The notes beneath the pieces were generated by a model that saw only the letters and a list, made by a program, of their open reading frames with translations, was not told where the DNA came from and did not search any database. From Scortum barcoo (taxonomy: Eukaryota; Chordata; Actinopteri; Centrarchiformes; Terapontidae), in NCBI GenBank assembly GCA_023238725.1, contig CM041544.1, positions 2,449,501 to 2,513,500 on the forward strand: a stretch of DNA of 64,000 nucleotides, given 5' to 3'. The position numbers were made by a program, and so were the translations under genes. Below, in pieces: positions 1-12,145 of this stretch; within the stretch, counting starts at the first letter, position 1, and the number at the start of each line of letters is the position of its first letter.

Positions 1-610
1 TCCTGCCATAGAGGACGTCCAGAAGAAGCGATGTCTACGAAGGGCACGTAGCATTCTTAAGGACTCCTCTCATCCTGCTATACATACTCTTTTTCAGCTA
101 CTGCCCTCCAGGAAGCGTTACAGGAGCCTCCAGAACTAAAACCAGCAGGTTTAGGAACAGCTTTTTCCCTACAGCTGTTTCTCTACTGAACTCTGTCCCC
201 CTTTGATCCCCCCACACCTCTACATTGTCCACTGTCATTGCGCTCCTGTTGTCCCACCACATAATTGTGTATACATACCTGTATATAGTGTTCACATCCA
301 TCTCTGTTCTTGTACATACTTGTTCATATTCATATCCATCCTTTCACTGTACCTGTATATTAATATAGCCCTTTCTGTATATTAGTATAGCACACCTGTA
401 TATATATATTGTTCATATCTTATCTATATAGTTTCTGTATACTAGATTACCACTACTCTTACCTGTACATACTGTTCATACTCTATATACTATTTATAAT
501 GCACTTGCTGCTTCTTTGCACTTCTGATTAGATGCTAAACTGCATTTCGTTACTCTGTATTTATACATGTGTAATGACAATAAAGTTGAATCTAATCTAA
601 TCTAATCTAA
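1..610 (+). mobile_element. L2/CR1-type LINE, 3' end, cut by the window edge
   Basis: This is the 3' end of a non-LTR retrotransposon reading on the plus strand. The first 180 bases are nearly the same as the reverse complement of 3200-3400, so both copies belong to one family; they encode the last residues after the reverse transcriptase. An AT-rich 3' UTR follows, ending in a polyA-like 'aataaagttgaa' and a tandem 'tctaa' tail around 580-610. The tandem tail is typical of L2-clade elements. The rest of the element lies outside the window. No ORF in it is functional. Confidence 0.75.
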
Positions 611-3046
611 TACAGTTGTGGCGGTGTTACCCCCTTTACCAGTTTAGCTACCTACACACAAAAGTTAGTGTTTTAGCAGATTTCTTAATTAAGATTACCC
701 ATGTACTGACATACACCTGTTTTTTCTGTCTCTTGGCAAATAAGTTGAAGAAAGCTGAAAAGGTGAGCATTGCTATGCTATAGTTAAGGATGGTAAAACA
801 TTACACATGTCATAATTGTGGTGCTTCTGTAAAAACCCTAAAAGGTTTTGTAAATCATCAAGGGTTACACAAAAATGAAGCACATTACCAGTATGCATGT
901 TGTATAGCAGGTTGCAAGTCTCACTTCAGAAATTACAATGCTTTTAAGTGTCATGTTTACTGTCATCATCAGCAGTCATCTACTGTGTCACAGTGTCAGA
1001 TTTTGCAGGGACCTTTTGTATGTGAACTTTCTCGCTGTCAGAAACAGTTGATTGATCTGAAAGATCTTTTAAGTCATCTAAAGTCTCATGTCTCAAAAAG
1101 AGAGGCTGTGCATTGCCCATTCAAAAATGTGATCAGTCTTTTTCAGTAAAATCCTCTTTAACGTCCTACCTATCTAGAAAGCACCAACATTTTACAGCTA
1201 TGCATGTGTCTGGTGCATACTGCCTTCCTTCTGAGCCCTCTGTTGTTGAAAGCCAGTCAGATGAAGGGGACAATACACCTGAGGAAGATATATTGGACCC
1301 TGCACAAACGAAAAGTCTCTACATGAAAAATTTGTGCATGTTTTACATGAAGTTCCAGGCCAAGCACCTTATACCCTCCTCCACGATACAGCTGATCGTT
1401 GAGGAAATGAATGGTCTCAGTGTAGTGTGCCAGCAGTATACAAATATCACTTCAAAGTATCACTTCAAGAAAAAACTAAATTATCTGAGGAAGAAATTGA
1501 AGGTGTTTTGAAGACTCTAGATGACAAAGATATTCATGCATCCTGCAGCTCTGCCCTTTCCACAGACTACAAAAGAAAACAGTATTTTGAGGAGAATATT
1601 GCATATGTGCATCCACAGTCCATTTTTTGGGAGTTGATGAAAACAGAAATGAGCAATATGCTCAGTATATTCCCATAAAAGATACATTATCAGCTCAACT
1701 GAAAAATCATGCTGTGTGGGAAGAATGTTCCACATCTGGGAATGAGAGTACACCTCTTGTTTTAAATGACGTGTGTGATGGATCTGTATTCAAATCAAAT
1801 CCTCTGTTTTCAGAATCAGGTCTCACTTTAAAGGTGATACTGTATCAAGATGCGTTTGAGGTGGTTAACCCCAATGGTTCTGAAAAAGAAAAAACACAAG
1901 ATGCTTGGGGTCTACTGCACTTTAGCCAACATTGATCCTTTTCATCGATCTACTGTTGACCACTTGCAGCTTTTGCTTTTGTGCCGAGAAGCTGATTTCA
2001 AACATTTTGGCCATGAGAAAGTGTTCTCTCCTCTGCTATCAGAGGATCTAAGGTAACAAGAAACAAATGGACTGAATATACATGGAAACATTGCAAAAGC
2101 AACAGTCTTTTGCATTGCTGGTGATAATTTGGGTTCTCATAATATTGGCAGCTTCACAGAAAACTTCAGTACATCTCACTATTTCTGCCGATATTGTCAC
2201 ATACCTAGAAGTGAGCTAGACAATTTTGAACTGTGATCTGCACAGTACAAGATTACAAAGACACGGTGCAAGAGCTGCAGAATGATGATACAAGTGAGGT
2301 CAGAGGTTTGAAATGTTTGCCAGCCAGGCCTCCCTCCTTGTATTGGCCATGATTTGTTTGAGAGTGTCGTGGCATATGACCTTGCCATGTACCTCAACTA
2401 CTTTGTCATGGTGAAGAAATTCCTCACATACTCACAACTTAATCGTAGGATCAGGCAGTTTAGTTACCAGGGATCTCACACTAATTCTACACCTTCAGAA
2501 GTTTCTGAAAAGGGTGTAAAACTAGGTGGCCAGGCAACAGAAAATTGATCTTTGCTGAGGCTGCTCCCTGTTGTTATTGGTGAAAAGATCACAGAAAAAG
2601 AGAATCCAGTGTGGCAACTCACTGGCCAACTGAAAGAGGTTGTGGAAGTGATTTGTGCCCCTAGGATATCAGTGCCTCAGGTTGCTCTGCTCGATGTTCA
2701 GATCCGTGACCATCTACAGGCAAGGAAAGGAATGTTTCCTAAGCACAAACTGAAACCAAAGCATCATTACCTCACTCACTACCCTGCGTTGATACTGAAA
2801 CTTGGCCCACTAATGCGGTTGTGGACAATGCGGTTCAAGAGCAAGCATTCATACTTCAAAAGATGTGTGCGAAGAGCACAAAATTTTTAAAAACATATAT
2901 CAAACACTTGCCAGGAACCACCAGCTTCATCAGCTACATTCAGGCTCTTTTTTGTGCCTTCACTGATGGTGAGCAGTTATGTGCAGTTAAGGGCAGTAAA
3001 TATATGGGTTTAAGTTATCATAAGTATACAGAAACTATATAGATAT

Positions 3047-3051
3047 GGTTG

Positions 3052-3087
<36 letters not shown>

Positions 3088-5130
3088 GTGTGCTATACTA
3101 ATATACAGATGTGTGTAAGTGTAAGGATGGATGGATATAAGCAAATATGTACAGGAACAGAGATGAATGTGAACACTATATACAGGCAGGAGGATCAGCG
3201 GGGGACAGAGTTCAGTAGAAAAACAGCTGTAGGAAAAAAAGGTGTTCCTAAACCTGCTGGTTTTAGTCTGGAGGCTCCTGTAACGCTTCCTGGAGGGCAG
3301 GAGCTGAAAAAGAGTATGTGCAGGATAAGAGGAGTCCTTAAGAATGCTACATGCCCGTCGTAGACATCGCTTCTTCTGGACATCCTCTATGGCAGGAAGT
3401 GGAGTCTTTGTGATGCGTTGGGCGGTTTTCACCACCCTCTGCAGTGCCTTGCGGTTCCGCGACAGAGCAGTTCCCATACCAGACTGTGATGCAGTTGGTT
3501 AGGATACTCTCTATCGCACACCGGTAAAAGTTGCCTAGGATGGCAAGTGGACAGATGGTTCTTCTTCAGTGTCCTCAAGAAGAACAGGCGCTGATGGGCC
3601 TTCTTAATCAGGCTGGAGGTGTTTGTAGTCCAGGAAAGGTTCTCTGAGATGTGGGTCCCCAGGAACTTGAAGCTGGAGACACGTTCAACAGCCATGCCGT
3701 TGATGTGAATGGGATCATGTGTCTCCCTTTTCACCTTCCTGAAGTCCACAATGAGCTCCTTAGTTTTGCTGGTGTTAAGGAGCAGGTTATTGTCAGCACA
3801 CCATGCGGCTAAGTGCTCGACCTCTGCCCTGTAGTGTGACTCATCATTATCACTGATGAGTCCAATCACCTGTGATGTCATCTGCAAACTTTGTGATGGA
3901 GTTGGATCCATACATAGGCCTGCAGTCATGGGTGAAGAGGGAGTAGAGGAATGGGCTCAGCACACAGCCCTGTGGTGCGCCAGTGTTGAGTGTGATGGTG
4001 GAGGAGCAGTTGTGGCCTGACTTGACATGCTGAGGTCTGTTGGTGAGAAAGTCCATAATCCAGTAGCGGAGGGGGGTACTGATTCCAAGATCCCCAAGTT
4101 TAGTGATTAGCTTGGAGGGAATAACTACAACAACAAACAGCATTCTTGCATAAGTGTTCTTGTTCTCCAGGTGGGAGAAAGTACACAGTGCAGCGCTGTA
4201 GATACAGCATCCTCTGTGCTCCTATTGCTTCGGTAGGCAAATTGGTGTGGGTCCAGTGTCGGGGGGCAGGCATGTCTTGAGGTGTGCCAGCACCAGCCAC
4301 TCAAAGCACTTCATCACAATGGGTGTGAGTGCTACGGGGAGGTAGTCATTCAGGATGTTTGTTGTTTGCTAATAGCCTCATACAGTCCATTCATGGCAGC
4401 TTTAGCATCCGCATCCGGGGGAATATAAGCAGCAGTTATTATAGTCGAGGTGAACTCCCTACACGGGGTGAACGGTCTACACTTAACCACAAACTCCAGG
4501 TTAGTTGAGCAGTGTCTCCCAACAATGACAGAGTTCGTACACCAAGCCTTGTTGACATAAATGTACAGTCCTCCGCCTCTTGTCTTGCCGGAGTCAGCTG
4601 CTGCTCTGTCTGCCCGGAGAGTGTGGCGTCCGGCTAGCTCGATAGCATTGTCGGGTATTCCACTGTGTAGCCATGTTTCTGTGAATATCATGACATTACA
4701 GTCCATAATTCTCTTGTTGTGAGTGATCTGAAGTCGTAACTCATCCATTTTGTTCGCCAAGTGACCGCACATTAGCGAGGAAAATGCTGGGTAGAGAAAG
4801 CCGGTGTGGTGTTAGCTTTAGCTTAGCTCTCAGCCCTCCGCGCTTCCCCCACCTTTGTTTATGGTCTCTACGCCGCCTGCGAGCACTTCCTGGTCGGCCG
4901 GGTAGCCCTGCGTAGCGTCAGGTGTTCTTCTGAGCTCTGGGATGAGACAAAAGTTGCTGAAAAAACAGAAGCTCTTGTCAGGTGTAGGATGTTAAAGAGA
5001 AGCTGTTCTGAACTAACAGACCCGAAATGAGCAGGAATATTGCCGCCACCAGCTTGCAAAATCTGAAGAGACGCTGAGCCTTGCGTTGTGCACGCGCCAC
5101 CATCTTGATCTCCACTCGTTTCCATGCTGA
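3047..5130 (-). mobile_element. L2/CR1-type LINE, internally deleted, inserted in the C2H2 pseudogene
   Basis: Read on the minus strand, this element has a 5' region near 5110, the start of an AP-endonuclease domain at 4772-4350 ('NKMDELR', 'FTETWLHSG', 'GGGLYIYVN'), then reverse transcriptase pieces at 4143-3850 ('NTGAPQGCVLSPFLYSLF', 'KFADD') and 3929-3429 (C-terminal RT region). The 3' UTR runs into a TA repeat at about 3056-3085. The C-terminal half of the endonuclease and the N-terminal half of the RT are missing, joined near 4350-4370. Frames are broken, so the copy is inactive. Flanking C2H2-pseudogene sequence resumes on both sides. I could not define a target-site duplication. Confidence 0.8.
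3056..3085. repeat. (TA)n microsatellite at the LINE 3' end
   Basis: About 15 uninterrupted TA units. They lie at the boundary between the C2H2 pseudogene and the 3' end of the minus-strand LINE, where they may have expanded from the element's tail. Confidence 0.9.
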
Positions 5131-5487
5131 ACTGTATAACAATGCTATACTCTTACTAAGCTCATACTCGTGAAAGAGGAGAAGGAGGTGTACTTTATTG
5201 TTACACCTCATGAGGGTTCATATGTGCCAGAGTTTGGACTGTATGAAGTGAAAGAGGCAAGGCAAAACATGAAGTGTAGGAAAGCAGGGCTCAAACTGGA
5301 TTATTATCCATTGCCTGTGTACAAGCTTTTTGGGACAAGAGTCATTTCACTGAAATATAGCATTGTTGAAAAAAAAAAGTAAAGATGACTACGGCCTATA
5401 GAGAGATCTGCCAAAACACTAGTACTGTATTATACATATTTATTTTGAACAAAACCAATCTGTGTTGAGTTTACTAAAACACAGAGA

Positions 5488-5515
5488 TGACTGTGGGACC
5501 TTGACTGTGGGACCT
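5488..5515. repeat. 14-bp direct tandem duplication
   Basis: The 14-mer 'tgactgtgggacct' occurs twice in direct succession (5488-5501 and 5502-5515), with a degraded third part just after. It lies between the C2H2 pseudogene stop codon and the next LINE. No function is evident. Confidence 0.85.
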
Positions 5516-5552
5516 TGACAGGACCTTGAGGACTTGAACTACATACAAGACA

Positions 5553-8500
5553 TCTGGACTCAGATGGCGCCGCGCGAGTGGCAGCCTGTAACAGCAGCTC
5601 CTGCTCACCGTTGAGCTTTCTTTACTTTTTCTACTTCTATTCTTCTTACTTTTTGTTTTTGTGTGTTTTAAATTTTTCTTTTCACATGCATGCACACAAG
5701 ACTGGTAGAGTTTGTACACTGGTGGCTCTACTGGTTTTTGCACTTTTTGCTACCGTGTCCGGAGACCTCACGTGGAGCCACGGCTCCATTGTTTCCAGCA
5801 GGGATCAGCTGTTAGCCCTGCGGAGCGTGGCGGTGCTATCTGACGGAGCGACCCGATGTCCCCAGGCTGTGAGCTGAAGAGGAGGAGACGGGGACGCCGC
5901 GCCGGGAGTCGAGCGCCGCGCCAGGAGGAGACAAGTACCGGCCCGTCCTCCCCTCCATCATCATGGGGCATGTAAGATCTCTCCCCAATAAGATGGACGA
6001 GTTAGCGGCGCTGACCCGGCATCAGCGGGAGTATCAGGAGTGCAGCCTCCTGCTGTTCACTGAGATGTGGCTAACTGCGCTAACTCCGGACACAGCTGCT
6101 GAACTGGACGGTTTCACACTCCTACGGGCGGACAGAAGCAAGGAGAGTGGTAAGAGGAAAGGAGGAGGGCTGGCAGTGTGCTTGTTAATGATAGATGGTG
6201 TAACCCTGGGCACATCACTATCAAGGAGCAGCACTGCTGTAAGGACATTGAACTGTTGGCCGTCAGCATGAGGCCTTACTACCTGCCGAGGGAGTTCACT
6301 CATGCCCTTGTGGTGGTAGTGTACGTCCCCCCCTCTGCTAACGCCTGATGCAGCCTGTGATGTCCTGCTGCTCTCAGCAGTGAGCAGGCTGCAGACACAG
6401 CATCCTGATGCCCTCCTCCTCATCTCTGGAGACTTCAATGCATGCTCTCTCCATCCTCCTCTCTGCCCAAATTCACCCAGTATGTCACATGCCACACCAG
6501 AGACAATAAAACACTGGACCTGTTTTATGCCAACACCAAGGAGGCATACCACTCACTCCCTCTTCCTCCCCTGGGCCGAGCCGACCACAACCTCGTGCAC
6601 CTCCTGCCTGTGTATAAGACTCTTGTGCACAGGCAGCCTGCTGTCACCCGTACACTGTGAAGAAATGGTCTGAAGAAGCCAGAGGAGGCCCTGAAAGACT
6701 GTTTCTAACACAACACTATGGGATGTTTTCAGTGACGCCCATGGGGAGGACATCGACAGTCTCACCCACTGCCTGACGGACTATATTAACTTTTGTGTGG
6801 AGAACACCATACCCACCAGGACTGTACAGAGCTTCTCCAACAGCAAGCCCTGGATTACCCCGGACATTAAGGCTCTCCTGAAGGAAGGAGAAGAGGAGAG
6901 CTTTTGTGTCTGGAAATAAAGAGGAGCTGAAGTCTGTGCAGAGGGAGCTGAGGAGGATGATCAGGAAGGGGAAGAACAGCTACAGGAGAAAGATGGAGCA
7001 CCAGCTGCAGCAGAACAACATCTGTGGTGTCTGGAAGGGACTTAAGACCATCTCGGGCTTCAAGGAGCCAAAGTCCCAGCCTGTGGGAGACCAGGGGTGG
7101 GCAAATGACCTGAACTTATTCTTCAACAGATTTGATCAGGCATCCGCCCCTCCCCCGGCCCAGTCTCCTCTGCTGCAACCCCCATCACGCTCTGTGCCCC
7201 CTGTCCACTGCTCCTCCTGTGCCCCCTCCCCCTCTCTCATGACCTTCAGCTCACACCCACCCAACACTTCCAGTTCACACTGTCCTGTGCCCCTCCCCCT
7301 CATCAACACCTCCCTGCTCCAGCCTGCTCCCTCACATCACACCAGGTGAGGAATGCCCTGAAGAAGAACAGGGCCAGGAAAGCAGCAGGTCCGGATGGCA
7401 TCAGCTCCAGGCTCACTGAAGTCCTGCATGCAGATCAGCTGTGTGGGATTTTTGGGTACACATTCAACCTGAGCCTGGAAGCTGGGGAGAGTGCCACAGC
7501 TCTGGAAGACGTCCTGCATTCGTCCCAGTGCCAAAGACACCGCACCCCAAGGAGCTCAACAGCTACAGGCCAGTAGCTCTGACGTCTCATCTGATGAAGA
7601 CGCTGGAGAGACTGGTCCTCGCCCATCTGCGCCCGCTGGTGAGCTCCTTCATGGACCCACTGCAGTTCGCCTACCAGCCTGACATCGGGGTGGATGATGC
7701 CGTCATCTACCTCCTTCACACCTCCCTCACTCACCTGGAGAAGGCTGGAAGCACTGTGAGGATCATGTTCTTTGATTTCTCCAGTGCATTCAACACCATC
7801 CAGCCCAGGCTGCTGTGGGACAAGCTGCAGCTAGCTGGGGTGGACCATCACCTCACTACATGGATTTTGGACTACCTCACACACAGACCACAGTTTGTGA
7901 GGGTGCAGGGCTTTGAGTCGGATCGGCTTCTCTGCAGCACCACCGGTGCTCCGCAGGGAACGGTTCTGGCTCCTTTCCTGTTCACCCTCTACACTGCAGA
8001 CTTTTCATACAACACACCATCATATCATTTCCAGAAGTTCTCTGATGACTCTGCTGTTGTTGGCCTCATCACAGATGGGGACGACAGAGAGTACAGAGGA
8101 CTTATTCAGGACTTTGCGGACTGGTGCCTGCGGAACAACCTCCAGATCAACGCTGGTAAAACCAAGGAGCTGGTGGTGGATTTCCGCAGGCGTAGACACT
8201 CTCCTGCCTGCACCGGTGAGCATCCAGGGAAGCGGACATCGACACTGTGAAGTCCTACTACAAGTACCTGGGTGTTCACCTAAATGACAGTCTGGACTGC
8301 CCTTGTCAAGAAGGGCAACAGCAGACTGTTCCTGCTCAGGAGGCTGAGGTCTTTTGGAGTGCAGGGACCACTCCTCTCAGGACCTTTTATGACTCTGTGG
8401 TGGCATCAGCCATCTTTTATGGAATAGTCTGCTGGGCCAGCAGCATCACGGACAGGGACAGGAGGAGAATGGACAGACTGGTGAGGAGGGCCAGCTCTGT

Positions 8501-9100
8501 CCTGGGATGCAGCCCCCTGGACTCAGTGGAGGTGGTGGGAAACAGGGCAGGATGATGGCTAAGCTGTCAATCCCTGTTAAACAACACGTCCCACCCTCTA
8601 CAGGACAGTCTGACAGCTCTGGGCAGCTCCTTCAGTGAGCGGTGAGCGGCTGCTCCATCCACGCTGTGTGAAGGAGAGGTACCGCAGGTCCTTCCTGCCT
8701 GCTGATGTCAGACTGTACAACAAACAAAATGCCCGCTAGTCTGCAGACAATAAACAAATAACTTACTAATAACTGGACTCTTGCTCAATACACTCCACTT
8801 CACCTCACTATTCATTGCATTTCACTGTTTCACTGTCATCACTTTTTCTACCTGAGATATTATATATTCTTATATGTATTCTCAGGCAGGATCCTGCCTC
8901 TGTACTGTGTACAGGTACAATTATAATTAAAGTTATAATTATTTATTTTTTCAGATTTTATGCTAAATATCTTTTCTTCATTTTTTATTTTACCTTATGT
9001 CTTGCATTTCCTCTATTTATTTTCCATTGTGTTTAGCTGCTGTTACACTGTGAATTTCCCCGCTGTGGGACTAATAAAGGAAATCTGAATCTGAATTTGA
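5553..9100 (+). mobile_element. L2/CR1-type LINE, near full length, inactivated
   Basis: The element starts near the 'gatggcgccgcgcg' 5' end and ends with 'aataaaggaaatctgaatctgaa', a tandem tail typical of L2-clade LINEs. The AP-endonuclease begins around 5963 ('PNKMDELAAL', 'LLFTEMWLTAL') with a frame break near 6190, and continues to about 6660 ('ISGDFNA', 'LGRADHNLVHLLP'). A linker region follows (6906-7349). The reverse transcriptase spans 7346-8290 across two frames and includes 'SYRPVALTSHLMK', 'FFDFSSAFNTIQP', 'TGAPQGTVLAPFLFTLY' and an 'FSDDSAV' active-site motif. The C-terminal RT tail continues to 8555. Frameshifts separate the domains, so it cannot encode an intact ORF2. It belongs to a different subfamily from the copy at 3047-5130. 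Confidence 0.85.
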
Positions 9101-9104
9101 ATCT

Positions 9105-9160
9105 GAGAGTGACCTCAGTGGAAGTGAGGAAACTTTTTTCGTACTTCAAAACCACAGGTA
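9105..9160 (+). CDS. Possible small upstream exon of the SAMD3-like gene
   Basis: Immediately after the LINE tail, an open stretch ends at a good splice donor ('accacag|gtaagtg', donor at about 9161). Its frame reads through 'VEVRKLFSYFKTT' and is in phase with the acceptor at about 10648 ('cccttcag|gcggcaac'), giving a continuous 'TTGGNSMASS'. This suggests an exon whose upstream part was separated by the LINE insertion. It is short, so the evidence is modest. Confidence 0.35.
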
Positions 9161-9164
9161 AGTG

Positions 9165-10640
9165 TTTTAATTTTTACATAATGCAGATATTCTATACATA
9201 TAAAATATTTCAGGTCAAATTAGCTCACAATAAAGCTACATGGCATTACTTTGGCACAATATAATAAACGACATAACTCCAGTAGTGTGTATCCCTTATT
9301 AAGCCAAAGGCCAAAGAGATGTGTTGGACAGTCCTCCTAGCAACCAACACTGCTCATATACAGCCTGTGACAGTCCTCCAACATGGCATAAGGAGGAGTT
9401 CCCTTTCTGTTTGCTTTTTGTCTTTGCATTGGTAAGAATTGTTAAGGTATTGTAATGTTGAATCCAGGTGTCCTGGTTAACCTGAAAATAAAATTAAAAC
9501 ACGAGAGAAAAAAGTATTGAGTCCATCTCTAATTATCTAGTTTTACTGTGATATGATGAGTATGCATCTTCCTTCTCCATAGTAGCTGAGGTATTTAGGA
9601 GCAAAAATTGTGCTCCTGTATTTATGTGGTTTCATGATCAGGAATTGGTATGTTTTTGGCACAGGGAGGAAGACAAACGTACACGTAAGAGTCTTTATTG
9701 TTATTATTATTTTGAAAAATCAGTGTTTATGAGCTACAGTTGTTACTTAACATTTTAATTGTGACTGCATTTGTGCCCATTATTTCATCACGTTATCTAT
9801 GGCGAGGTATAATCAAATATAGTCAATATACAACAGAAAGTGGTTAGTAGCCCAGTCTGAAAGTGCAAGGGAGGACTTGTGTCAGGTCTGTTTTACATTG
9901 CTCTGCTGCTACACACTTAGGCAGCACTATTACTAATGAGTTACTAGCATGTAAATGTGTAAAGGCATTACTGTATCATCATGAAACATGATTATGGTAA
10001 AAATACAGCCATGGTGAGGGTTTCCTTTCAGTTGTGTGACACACTGCTCGCGCCAGTTCAATGATCTGTGCACATTTAAAACAAAACACAGAAATCAGAG
10101 CAACGAAATTGACACTATGCAGTATTTGAAGTCATTTTCAGTCAATTGTTCTAAACTTTTAACAATCAGCCTGATTGTGTTGTTTTTATGTCATGTGTTG
10201 GGGTAGGGCTACTGTATTTTCAGTTGTATACCCCACAATTTAAAAAAATTCACATAACATGTTCATGGTCTGTTACTATAATTTTTTGGGTGATCATAAC
10301 ATTAACAAAATATTTACTGGTGGAACATACACATAAGAATTCATTTTATGCACTTGCTGAGTTTAAATAACTAACTCTGTCACACTAATAAGACAAATGA
10401 TGTAGTTCATTTGATAAGTTGTGCACTAATGTCAATTATATGTAATAATTTATATCCAGGTTCAGATTTGCACAGTGTAAATAATCTAGATTTCCATGGG
10501 TTTTGTATGGCTTCTGTAATGGGTTGAAAACCGACCCAACTCATCCCAAATTTTACATTATAGAATAATTGATGGCTTTACAGTGAATGCTGCATTATCA
10601 TGTCATAAAAGCTTAAGTTGTTCTTTGTGTACTTCTGCAA
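9165..10640. other. Noncoding stretch, probable intron of the SAMD3-like gene
   Basis: AT-rich sequence without credible coding potential. It is bounded by a consensus donor at about 9161 and a pyrimidine-rich acceptor before 10648. I recognise no repeat family in it. Confidence 0.4.
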
Positions 10641-10659
10641 CCCTTCAGGCGGCAACAGC

Positions 10660-11496
10660 ATGGCAAGTTCAAACTCACCGACGTCAACGTCTAGTTCAAG
10701 TATGGGTCTCACACCTTGTCAACTGTCTGACAACAGCTGGCATTTCAAATTTGAAATTCCTTGGAAGAAGATGCCATTTAAAATAATCAGAAAGCTGGAA
10801 ACAGGGCAGCGACCAACAAAGAGCGAGAGACTTGAAATGACACGGCTGATTGTCAGTGAAGTCTTAACAATATGCCCAACACCAGGGAAGAAACACATCA
10901 GTGAGACTGCAAGAAAGCTGGCAAAGAAGTATCCTGTGGCATTCGCAGATGTCATTGAAGGTGACATTGTAGGCAGTGGGTATGACTCACTCACAAAACA
11001 GATGCTCAGCAGAGTGGATAACTTGAAGAGAGGAAGCACTTCACTTTCCTTAAAAATACAAGTTATTAGCGCAAGTGAAGGAGAGGATACCCCACCCAGG
11101 AAGAGAAGATTGGACACATATGGATTTATAAACTGGCAACCAGTGTGGCTACCACCTGATGAAACAGGTGAATCCCAGAAACGTGTACAAGAAGAGTTAA
11201 AGGAAATGTACAAAGAAAGATCCCATGACACCAAAGGTATTGAGGATATAATGAGGGCCACCTTCTTTGCTCAGAGAAAAGACATCATCAGTGGAATTGA
11301 GACCTCTGATTTGACAAATGAATGGCCATACTTATTTGAGACAGCTGGCATGAAGACTCGTTTTAAAGAGCTTACAGGCATGAACATTGATGACAAAGCA
11401 ATAGCAAATAAAAGTGCCAGAGTTGTTTCATACTTCAAATCCAGTGACAAGACAAGGAAGATGGACACTGTCTTCCAAGAAATGGAAATAAAGTAA
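10660..11496 (+). CDS. SAMD3-like uncharacterised protein
   Basis: An intact 278-codon reading frame from the ATG at 10660 to TAA at 11494-11496. The frame is open upstream to 10618, but that part is probably intron because an acceptor precedes 'GGNSMASS'. The protein has a serine/threonine-rich N-terminus, then a segment with 'WHFKFEIPWKKMP', 'ISETARKLAKKYP' and a basic 'PPRKRR' cluster, and a C-terminal segment 'MRATFFAQRKDII' and 'WPYLFETAGMKTRFKELTG'. This order resembles fish proteins named sterile alpha motif domain-containing protein 3-like, which form multicopy families of unknown function. I do not see an unmistakable SAM domain here. It lies downstream of the C2H2 pseudogene, in the same orientation. 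Confidence 0.6.
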   Translation: MASSNSPTSTSSSSMGLTPCQLSDNSWHFKFEIPWKKMPFKIIRKLETGQRPTKSERLEMTRLIVSEVLTICPTPGKKHISETARKLAKKYPVAFADVIEGDIVGSGYDSLTKQMLSRVDNLKRGSTSLSLKIQVISASEGEDTPPRKRRLDTYGFINWQPVWLPPDETGESQKRVQEELKEMYKERSHDTKGIEDIMRATFFAQRKDIISGIETSDLTNEWPYLFETAGMKTRFKELTGMNIDDKAIANKSARVVSYFKSSDKTRKMDTVFQEMEIK

Positions 11497-12139
11497 AGTA
11501 ATAAAGTAAAAATGTTGTAGATGTTAATGCTGCTGGGTTTCTTCAACTGCTACTTTCAATGAGACCAGACGTTTCATAAAATGGACCAAACAACACTGCC
11601 TTCTGAAGTGGATTGTGCTGAACTTCCGAGTACACCATGTATTGTTGTGCGTGGTATGTTTGAATATTTTTGTTTCCCTGTCCAAGTTACTGTTATACTA
11701 AAATTACAGTATACTATTGGTCTTGAAAGCGGCAGTTCTTATTCTCAGACATGACTGCATGAGTTGTTGATAGGTAGCAAAATGAATGTATGGACATTAG
11801 CTCAGGCTACATTCATGCAGATAAGAACTTTCGGTGAACCAGCAGGTTGTTAGACAGGAGCAAATGAAAACATGAAAAAACAAAAGAACACAGCATAGAA
11901 GTCATAAGCTTTAATTATGGACAACAAAATACATTATTTTAATATATCAGTGCAAGGTACAGTATGACCTGTTAAAGAATTTGGACTTCTCAACTGGACT
12001 GTGTTCTGACTGGTTGGTTGACCTTCTGGTTTGATGTTATTGGTGGTTGTAGCTTTTCTCAGTTTAATAGTATGGTATTCAGAGTATTTATTTATTGAAA
12101 ATTTGTTTTGATAAATTTAATCTTTATAATAATCTATAT

Positions 12140-12145
12140 AATAAA
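12140..12145 (+). terminator. Candidate polyA signal for the SAMD3-like gene
   Basis: A canonical AATAAA hexamer, about 640 bases after the stop codon, in AT-rich 3' sequence. Its use is inferred from position alone. Confidence 0.4.

Larger units (their letters stand above)
790..5382 (+). pseudogene. Decayed C2H2 zinc-finger protein of a multicopy fish family, split by a LINE
   Basis: The 790-1149 reading starts a protein with three clear C2H2 fingers (C-x2-C-x12-H-x3-H, then two with C-x4-C spacing). A fourth finger is broken near 1122-1127 by a frame change in an A-run. Coding-like sequence continues through several frames (1113-1511, 1427-1678, 1627-1935, 1850-2056, 2354-2548, 2552-3042) and includes 'ILYQDAFEVVNP', 'PKHHYLTHYPALI' and 'LWTMRFKSKHSYFKR'. 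I recognise these motifs from uncharacterised multicopy fish proteins. After the LINE at about 3047-5130, the C-terminus resumes at about 5161-5382 ('PLPVYKLFGTRVISLKYS') and ends with TAA. Several frameshifts plus the insertion make this a pseudogene. Whether the family is a domesticated gene or a transposon-borne ORF is unknown to me. Confidence 0.65.

Noticed and set aside
10719..11261. 180-codon minus-strand frame
   Set aside because: Shadow of the SAMD3-like reading frame.
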